Positions 6,307-11,154 of a stretch of 11,154 bases of DNA are shown here, piece by piece. Below the pieces are notes generated by a model. It made no database searches. It saw only the letters and a program-made list of their open reading frames with translations, and had not been told where the DNA came from. A program made the translations under genes and the position numbers. The stretch covers positions 1-11,154 of the forward strand of contig JAFCBY010000030.1 in NCBI GenBank assembly GCA_017610485.1, given 5' to 3'. The stretch's first letter is position 1. Each line of letters begins with the position of its first letter. This DNA comes from Candidatus Falkowiibacteriota bacterium (GTDB lineage: Archaea; Iainarchaeota; Iainarchaeia; Iainarchaeales; GCA-2688035).

Positions 6307-7407
6307 TTGAAGAAGATTGCAGTTGTTTTTGGAACGAGGCCAGAGATAATAAAGCTCGCTGAACTGATAAGGCTACTGAAGAGAGATAAAGGGGTTGAAA
6401 CAAGCCTGGTCTATACCGGCCAGCACTATGACCGCAACCTTTATGAGGTTTTTATGCAGGAACTGCGGCTGCCCGAAGTTGAGAAAAACCTTGGCATTCG
6501 CGGAGGAAGCAATGCAGAGCAGGTTTCGGAAATGATAAAGAGTCTGCATAAACTGTTCTTAAAGGAAAAGTTTGATGTCGTTGTTGCGGAGGGCGATACC
6601 AGCAGTGTTGTTGCGGCTGCAATGGCAAGTTTTTATGCCGGTATAAAGTTTGCCCATGTCGAAGCTGGCTTGAGGAGTTTTGACTGGAGGCTTCCTGAGG
6701 AGGCAAACAGGGTAATTGCCGACAACCTCTCCTGGTTTTCCTTTGCGCCAACAGATGTTGCACTGAAGAACCTTGAGAAAACAAGCTGCCGGAAAGAGGG
6801 TGTTTTCCTTACAGGGAACACCATTGTTGAAGCAGTGCAAAAAAATCTTGAAAGGGCAGAAAGTTCTGGGATTCTGAAAAAGCTTTGCCTTGAGCCGGAA
6901 AAATATGCTGTCTTGACTGCCCACAGGCAGGAATATGTTGATGAGAAGAAAAATCTGGAGGCTTTGCTTTTAGCGATGGAAGAAATTCCTTTAAGGGTTG
7001 TTTTTCCCGCGCACCCCAGAACGGTTAAGAACCTGAAGGCATTTGGGCTAATGCGGAAAGCCCAAAGCATTGAAAACTTGTGCCTTATTGAGCCTGCGGG
7101 ATACTTTGATTTCCTTAAACTTGCGAGCCACTGCATGTTTTTGTTTAGTGACAGCGGAGGTGTCTGTGAAGAGGCCAGCGTTTACAAGAAATGGGTTGTG
7201 GTGCTCAGGGACAAGTCTGACAGGCCAGAAATTCTTGGAAAATTCGGGTGCCTTACGGGATATGACCGAAACAGAATTGTCAGTGAGGGCAAGAGGGTGA
7301 TTGCAGGCTACCCTGAGATAAAGAAAGAACTGCAAGGGATAAAGAGCCCTTATGGCGACGGCAGGGCAAGCAGCAGGATTGCCAGTGTTTTGTTGGGGGA
7401 AATGTGA
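6307..7407 (+). CDS. wecB: UDP-sugar 2-epimerase, non-hydrolysing WecB/WbpI family
   Basis: Enzyme of 366 residues that inverts C2 of a UDP-HexNAc: UDP-GlcNAc to UDP-ManNAc (WecB), or UDP-GlcNAc3NAcA to UDP-ManNAc3NAcA (WbpI). Family motifs in order: FGTRPE (8-13), YTGQHYDRN (36-44), GDTSS (96-100), HVEAGLRS (117-124), LPEEANR (129-135), TGNT (169-172), AHR (205-207), PAHPRT (234-239) and SDSGGVCEEAS (281-291). The catalytic acids of WecB (D97, E119, E131/E132) and His206 are conserved, so it should be active. The non-hydrolysing form is preferred over NeuC because of length and motif set. The start is TTG 6307, supported by AGGTG at 6296-6300. Context with downstream HisF and HisH paralogues favours a WbpI-like substrate, but sequence alone cannot separate the two. 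The last codons overlap the next gene as GTGA. Confidence 0.9.
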   Translation: MKKIAVVFGTRPEIIKLAELIRLLKRDKGVETSLVYTGQHYDRNLYEVFMQELRLPEVEKNLGIRGGSNAEQVSEMIKSLHKLFLKEKFDVVVAEGDTSSVVAAAMASFYAGIKFAHVEAGLRSFDWRLPEEANRVIADNLSWFSFAPTDVALKNLEKTSCRKEGVFLTGNTIVEAVQKNLERAESSGILKKLCLEPEKYAVLTAHRQEYVDEKKNLEALLLAMEEIPLRVVFPAHPRTVKNLKAFGLMRKAQSIENLCLIEPAGYFDFLKLASHCMFLFSDSGGVCEEASVYKKWVVVLRDKSDRPEILGKFGCLTGYDRNRIVSEGKRVIAGYPEIKKELQGIKSPYGDGRASSRIASVLLGEM

Positions 7408-8453
7408 AAATGCACATTATGTTCAATACTTCACCCGGTTCTTTTGGAAAAATTGGCGGTGGAGAAATCCAGCTGCTTGAGACAAAAAAAGAGCTTGAAA
7501 GGCTTGGCCACAAGGTGGAAATTCTTGAGATGAAGGGATATGATACAGACTTCTCTGATTTTGACCTGTTCCACAATTTCAACATCCACAGGGACAACTT
7601 TGCCCTTGTTCAAAAGGCAAAGAACGCTGGCTTGCCTGTTGCAGTTAGCACGATTTACTGGCCCTCTTTGGAGAATGCCTTTATCTGGAACCAGGGCTTT
7701 GGAAGGGTTAGGGCTGTTGCCGCAGAGCTGAGCAAAAGGCTTGACTTTTTTGGCCTGACAAAGGTGAAAAGGATTGTTAAGTTTGCAGACATCCTACTTC
7801 CAAACAGCCTGGCCGAGGCATCCGCGCTTGAAAGGGTTTTTGGGGTTTCCCGGGAAAAAGTTTTTGTTGTGCCAAACGGCGTTGACAAGAGATTTTCAAA
7901 GGCAAGACCTGATGCGTTTGAGAGGAAATTTGGGCTGCGTGATTTTGTTTTGTATGTCGGCAGGATTGAGCCAAGGAAGAATGTTTTGGCCTTGATTAGG
8001 GCTATGGGTGGAATTGACAGGAAGCTTGTCATAATTGGGAAGGCAACGCCGGAAAGCAGGGCTTATGAAATCAGATGCAGGCAGGAGGCAGGGAAAAATG
8101 TGGTGTTTGCCGGGGCTTTGCCGCATGAAAGCCTGATGCTGGAGTCTGCCTATGCCGCATGCTCTGTATTCTGCCTGCCAAGCTGGTATGAAACGCCTGG
8201 CCTTGCTGCGTTGGAGGCCGGGCTGGCAGGCGCAAATATAGTTGTTACTGGGAAGGGCTGCACTAGGGAATATTTTGGAAAATTTGCAGAGTATGTGAAC
8301 CCTGCAGTCGTTTCGGATATTGGGAAAAAGATAGGAAAAGCCTTGCTTAAGGAGAGGGATGATTTTCTTAGGCGGCATATTTTACAGCACTTTTTGTGGG
8401 CGAATGCTGCAGTGGCAACTGAGAAGGCCTATATTAGCTTAGGGGGCGGCTGA
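7404..8453 (+). CDS. GT4 family glycosyltransferase
   Basis: Retaining GT-B glycosyltransferase of 349 residues. N-terminal domain: MFNTSPGSFGKIGGGEIQL, with the GGGE loop (18-21). A shortened region follows, in which the usual host H-x-H strand reads FDLFHNFNIH (53-62). C-terminal domain: VVPNGVD (155-161), YVGRIEPRKN (184-193), VVFAGALP (233-240), and the EX7E motif YETPGLAALEAGLAG with E263 and E271. All donor-site elements are present. It is clearly diverged from the other GT4 in the window, so a different linkage is expected. The start given is GTG 7404, overlapping the previous TGA. ATG 7410 in the same frame is better spaced from GGGGGA (7395-7400), and the choice cannot be settled. 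Donor sugar is unknown. Confidence 0.9.
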   Translation: MKMHIMFNTSPGSFGKIGGGEIQLLETKKELERLGHKVEILEMKGYDTDFSDFDLFHNFNIHRDNFALVQKAKNAGLPVAVSTIYWPSLENAFIWNQGFGRVRAVAAELSKRLDFFGLTKVKRIVKFADILLPNSLAEASALERVFGVSREKVFVVPNGVDKRFSKARPDAFERKFGLRDFVLYVGRIEPRKNVLALIRAMGGIDRKLVIIGKATPESRAYEIRCRQEAGKNVVFAGALPHESLMLESAYAACSVFCLPSWYETPGLAALEAGLAGANIVVTGKGCTREYFGKFAEYVNPAVVSDIGKKIGKALLKERDDFLRRHILQHFLWANAAVATEKAYISLGGG

Positions 8454-8454
8454 A

Positions 8455-10257
8455 TTGCAGTCCTTTGTGGTTCTTGTTCCAAATAAAGCAGTTTTCCAGC
8501 AGGCGCTGTCCATTGCAGGGAAGAACCCAAAGGCAGTGGTGCATTGCCTTTGCTATGAGTTTATGCCGAAGGAAAAGTGCCTTCCAAAAAATGTTGTTCT
8601 GAGCCAGGAGAGGGACTTTCCGGACATTCTTTCCTTGCAGGAGATTAGAAATGTTTATTCTGAAGCAGTTGCATTTTCAAGGATATGGTTTAAGCACGAT
8701 GCAGCCTTTGAGAAGGGCATCTCTTACAGGGGAATTAGCTTTGGGGTTGTTTCGGAACACCAGTTTTTCTATGCCTTTAAGGGGATTCTTTTGCTGTTGA
8801 AAACGGCGGTTAAGCTTGCTTTGGGGGAAGGCGAAGCTACAATTGTTGGGCCAAAGGCTGGTTTTGTTGGGGAGTGTGCGAGGATTGCTGCTGAAAAGTC
8901 AGGGGCGGAATTGAAGCTGTTGGATTTTGGGGCAGAGAAGGCGGTTGACCGCTGGCAGAATTTTAATCTGAGGAAGCTTTTGGAGTTTGAGAAAAAAGCC
9001 AGGAGAGCTGTTGGCAAGGGTTTTTCTTCAGGCAGGGGCAGAACAGTGTTCTTTAGAGGCAGGGATTATTTGGGAAGCCTGCTTGAGGAGATGGAAAAGG
9101 ACACTAGTTTTGGAACTTTTTCTTTGGACGATTTTTTGGTGAGGGAGCTTCTGAACCCGTTTGCATTCCTGCGTTTTTTGAAGACTCGTTCAAAAAAGAG
9201 GGCTTTCTTCAGGGGGCTTTACGGCAAGTATAAGTTAAACAGAGGCTTTAGGGAAAGCCTTGTGTTTGAGGGAATGGACTTTTCAAGCGCGTTTATTTTG
9301 AGAGTTTTGAGGTTTACTGAAAGGGATTGGCCTGAGTTTGTTTTTTTGGTTGACATTTTGTTAAAGGAGTTTGAAAAAAGAAAGCCTGCCCTGATTGTGG
9401 TTTGGGAGGATGTTGTGCCATTTGAAAGGATTTCTGTTTTGGTTGCAAGGCAGTTTGGCATAAAGAGCCTGGTGCTTCAACACGGGCTCCTCAAGCCTCT
9501 TACACCAAAGGGGGACTGGATTATTGGCTATGCCCCGCTTACGGCGAACAAAATTGCAGTGTGGAGTGATTTGGCAAAAAGCCATTTGGTAAGCCATGGC
9601 GTTTCAGGGGCAAGGGTTGTTGCAACAGGCAGCCCAAAGTTTGACGCCACCCATAACCGCAGCTTCAACCCTGAAAAGTTTAGGAAAAGCCAGGGCATTG
9701 GGCTGCAGGAAAAGCTTGTTGTTTTTGCCGCCGAGGGGCTTATGTTTGACACTGACACAATTGGAAACCTTATTGACTGGGTTGAGGTGGCTTTCCCTGA
9801 TGTAAAAGCAAGGTTTGTTGTTAAGGTGAGGAAGATTGAGGACCCTAAGAGGTGGCAGGCCAGGCTTGGCGGCAAGGCAATGGTTTTGCGGGATGTTGAC
9901 TTGTATGAGTTATTGAATGCCTGCGATGTGGTTGTTGGCAAAGTTTCCAGTGTTGGCTTGGAGGGAATGGTGTTTGGAAAGCCTTTTGTTGTGTTTGAGG
10001 AGGAGGGGCGGAAGGATTTTAGGGGCAGTTATGATTCTGATGCTGTTCTTAGGGCAAGCAATAAAAGCGAGTTTGTCAAGGCTTTTGCTTTGGCACTGGA
10101 TGACAGGCAAAGGCCTGCTCTTGAGGAAAAAATTGCGGCGTTTGTTGAAAGAATTGCGTTTAGGCAGGACGGCAAGGCCACTGCAAGGGTAATTAGCTTA
10201 ATAAAAGAAATGATGGGACGGGTAGTATGCAGTGATTTGAAAAGGGGGGGTAAGTGA
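8455..10257 (+). CDS. Large GT-B-like putative glycosyltransferase or glycan-phosphate transferase (600 aa)
   Basis: I do not recognise an exact family. The C-terminal half (about 310-600) has features of the GT-B donor domain shared by CDP-glycerol glycerophosphotransferases, polysialyl/Kdo-type transferases and 2-epimerases: ALIVVWEDVVPFER (312-325), LVLQHG (339-344), NKIAVWSDLAKSHLVSHGV (365-383), VVATGSPKFD (388-397), then LLNACDVVVGKVSSVGLEGMVFGKPFVVFE (486-515), where SS..LEG..FGKP resembles the donor-phosphate loop. The N-terminal 180 residues look like a Rossmann-type domain with VVLVPN at the start and ATIVGPKAGFVGECARIAAEKSG (128-150); the middle is charged with no motif. No signal peptide and no clear membrane span apart from a short hydrophobic patch near 110-122. 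The start is TTG 8455, one base after the previous stop and preceded by a G-rich ribosome-binding stretch; GTG 8467 is possible. Neighbouring amidino-sugar genes make it a candidate transferase for an unusual sugar (inference). Confidence 0.6.
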   Translation: MQSFVVLVPNKAVFQQALSIAGKNPKAVVHCLCYEFMPKEKCLPKNVVLSQERDFPDILSLQEIRNVYSEAVAFSRIWFKHDAAFEKGISYRGISFGVVSEHQFFYAFKGILLLLKTAVKLALGEGEATIVGPKAGFVGECARIAAEKSGAELKLLDFGAEKAVDRWQNFNLRKLLEFEKKARRAVGKGFSSGRGRTVFFRGRDYLGSLLEEMEKDTSFGTFSLDDFLVRELLNPFAFLRFLKTRSKKRAFFRGLYGKYKLNRGFRESLVFEGMDFSSAFILRVLRFTERDWPEFVFLVDILLKEFEKRKPALIVVWEDVVPFERISVLVARQFGIKSLVLQHGLLKPLTPKGDWIIGYAPLTANKIAVWSDLAKSHLVSHGVSGARVVATGSPKFDATHNRSFNPEKFRKSQGIGLQEKLVVFAAEGLMFDTDTIGNLIDWVEVAFPDVKARFVVKVRKIEDPKRWQARLGGKAMVLRDVDLYELLNACDVVVGKVSSVGLEGMVFGKPFVVFEEEGRKDFRGSYDSDAVLRASNKSEFVKAFALALDDRQRPALEEKIAAFVERIAFRQDGKATARVISLIKEMMGRVVCSDLKRGGK

Positions 10258-11024
10258 TGGGAAAAGCTAGAATAATTGCCAGGCTTGACGTTAAGGGCCC
10301 TAATGTCATAAAGGGAGTGCACCTTGAATGCCTTCGTATTGTTGGAAAGCCGAATCCCCTGGCCGAGAAATATTATTTGGAGGGTACTGATGAGCTGGTT
10401 TATATGGACATAGTGGCAAGCCTCTACCAGCGGAGCAATTTGCTGAACATCGTTAACCAGACCTCTGACAATATATTCATTCCACTGACTGTTGGAGGCG
10501 GGATAAGGTCTACGGAGAACATAAAGGCCTTTTTGAAAGCCGGGGCAGATAAGGTGGCAATGAATACTGCTATAACCAAAAACCCAAAGCTGATTACAGA
10601 AGCGGCTAAAATTTTTGGATCGCAGTGCATTGTTGTGTCAATAGAGGCAACAAAGGTTGGCGAGGGAAAGTGGGAAAATTATACTGACAATGGCCGTGAG
10701 AAAACCGGCCTTGATGTTGTAGAGTGGGCTAAAGAGGCGGAACAGCTCGGAGCCGGTGAAATACTCTTAACATCTATCGACAGGGAAGGTACAATGAAGG
10801 GGTTTGATTTAGAGCTTGCCAAACGGGTTTCTGAAGCAGTTTCTATTCCGATTATAGCTTCAGGCGGTGCTGGAAGTGTTGATGACATTGCCAGATGCAT
10901 TAAAGAGAGCGGTTGCGATGGGGTGGCTGTTGCCTCATTGCTTCATTATGGAAAGATGTCAATTGGAGAAATCAAGGACGGGCTTTTGAAGAGAGGAATT
11001 GAGGTAAGAAAACATGGCAAATGA
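10257..11024 (+). CDS. hisF: HisF-type cyclase paralogue for N-acetamidino sugar biosynthesis
   Basis: A (beta/alpha)8 protein of 255 residues related to the HisF subunit of imidazole glycerol phosphate synthase. D11 (RLDVK) and the phosphate loops TVGGGIRS (78-85) and ASGGAG (201-206) are kept. The second catalytic Asp of histidine HisF, at 130, is Glu (VVSIEAT, E130). The stretches LDVKGPNVIKG, MDIVASLYQRSNLL and WENYTDNGREKTG match the WbuZ/HisF2 branch found beside WbpG-type sugar amidotransferases rather than histidine operons. In that branch HisF receives ammonia from HisH and supports amidination of an acetamido group on a sugar. The start is ATG 10257, overlapping the previous TGA (TGATG); GTG 10254 is one codon upstream. 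The next gene overlaps by 11 nt. No other histidine-biosynthesis gene is present, which supports the paralogue reading. Confidence 0.88.
   Translation: MGKARIIARLDVKGPNVIKGVHLECLRIVGKPNPLAEKYYLEGTDELVYMDIVASLYQRSNLLNIVNQTSDNIFIPLTVGGGIRSTENIKAFLKAGADKVAMNTAITKNPKLITEAAKIFGSQCIVVSIEATKVGEGKWENYTDNGREKTGLDVVEWAKEAEQLGAGEILLTSIDREGTMKGFDLELAKRVSEAVSIPIIASGGAGSVDDIARCIKESGCDGVAVASLLHYGKMSIGEIKDGLLKRGIEVRKHGK
11001..11005 (+). promoter_or_regulatory. Ribosome-binding site for the HisH paralogue
   Basis: GAGGT, inside the end of the HisF paralogue, lies 8 nt before ATG 11014 and supports that start. Confidence 0.55.
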
Positions 11025-11154
11025 AGAAGTTGCTGATGTGGGCATTATTGACTATGGCATAAACAACTTGAAGAGCATAAGCCGGGCTTTTGAAAAGATT
11101 GGAAAAACTCAGAACATTATTGAAAGGCCCACTGAAGTTCAATCTGCTAAGTGC
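11014..11154 (+). CDS. hisH: HisH-type glutamine amidotransferase paralogue (3' truncated)
   Basis: Only the first 47 residues are in the window; the frame is open to the last base. VGIIDYGINNLKSISRAFEKIG (from residue 9) is the N-terminal strand and helix of HisH class I glutamine amidotransferases. IDYGINN takes the place of the IDYGMGN common in histidine HisH. The nucleophile Cys and the His-Glu pair would lie outside. The role is glutaminase: hydrolysing glutamine and passing ammonia to the partner HisF. The 11-nt overlap with the HisF paralogue fits a fixed-ratio complex. A WbpG/PseA-like amidotransferase is expected nearby. Confidence 0.85.
   Translation, partial: MANEEVADVGIIDYGINNLKSISRAFEKIGKTQNIIERPTEVQSAKC

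Noticed and set aside
750..11000. Numerous reverse-strand open frames of 60-220 codons
   Set aside because: They lie opposite well-supported genes and translate to compositions rich in Ser, Leu, Pro and Lys with no domain motifs. They are shadows of the + strand coding bias.
10257..11154. Histidine biosynthesis operon
   Set aside because: No other his gene is present, and the HisF and HisH sequences carry features of the sugar-amidination branch within a glycan locus.
1..11154. CRISPR array, tRNA or rRNA gene, insertion sequence or attachment site
   Set aside because: No regularly spaced direct repeats, no tRNA-like cloverleaf, no transposase and no terminal inverted repeats were seen. Nearly all bases are in coding frames.

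Overview
The window is an 11.2 kb stretch of a surface-glycan (polysaccharide or glycoprotein-glycan) biosynthesis locus. Every gene lies on the + strand and most are packed end to end with 1-14 nt overlaps, so it reads as one or two long operons. An archaeal host is most likely, probably a DPANN or euryarchaeal-type genome. The reasons are heavy use of AGG/AGA for arginine, strong GGAGGTGAT-type ribosome-binding sites at some genes, frequent GTG/TTG starts, TGA as the usual stop, U-rich runs rather than GC-hairpin terminators, and B12/radical-SAM and alkaline-phosphatase-superfamily proteins beside the glycosyltransferases. This assignment is inference; a candidate-phylum bacterium is not excluded.

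Layout, left to right: (1) the C-terminal part of a radical SAM protein, probably of the B12-binding class, cut by the left edge; (2) a 20-codon mini-ORF joined by TGATG overlaps to both neighbours; (3) an FkbM-family methyltransferase; (4) a family 2 glycosyltransferase (GT2) with three C-terminal membrane segments, split into two halves by one in-frame TAA; (5) a GT4 glycosyltransferase overlapping it by ATGA; (6) a WbbL/rhamnosyltransferase-like GT2; (7) a type I phosphodiesterase/nucleotide pyrophosphatase-like member of the alkaline phosphatase superfamily; (8) the only real intergenic gap, about 92 nt, with two T-runs and mutually exclusive hairpins; (9) a WecB/WbpI-type UDP-sugar 2-epimerase starting at TTG; (10) a second GT4; (11) a 600-residue GT-B-like protein of uncertain specificity; (12) a HisF paralogue; and (13) the start of a HisH paralogue, cut by the right edge.

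How the genes may work together: the epimerase plus the HisF/HisH pair is the combination used to make N-acetamidino (amidinated) sugars such as ManNAc3NAmA. In that route HisH releases ammonia from glutamine, HisF channels it, and a WbpG/PseA-type sugar amidotransferase uses it. The amidotransferase is not in the window and would be expected just beyond the right edge. Two GT4 enzymes, two GT2 enzymes and the 600-residue protein could assemble a repeat unit or N-glycan. The FkbM methyltransferase, radical SAM protein and phosphodiesterase-like enzyme are candidates for decorating or remodelling it. No flippase, polymerase, oligosaccharyltransferase or initiating phosphoglycosyl transferase is visible, so the locus must extend beyond the window.

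The main oddities are the clean nonsense codon in the membrane GT2, the HisF paralogue with Asp11 kept but Glu in place of Asp at position 130, the uncertain 600-residue transferase and the doubly coupled mini-ORF. I see no RNA genes, CRISPR array, insertion sequence or reverse-strand gene.
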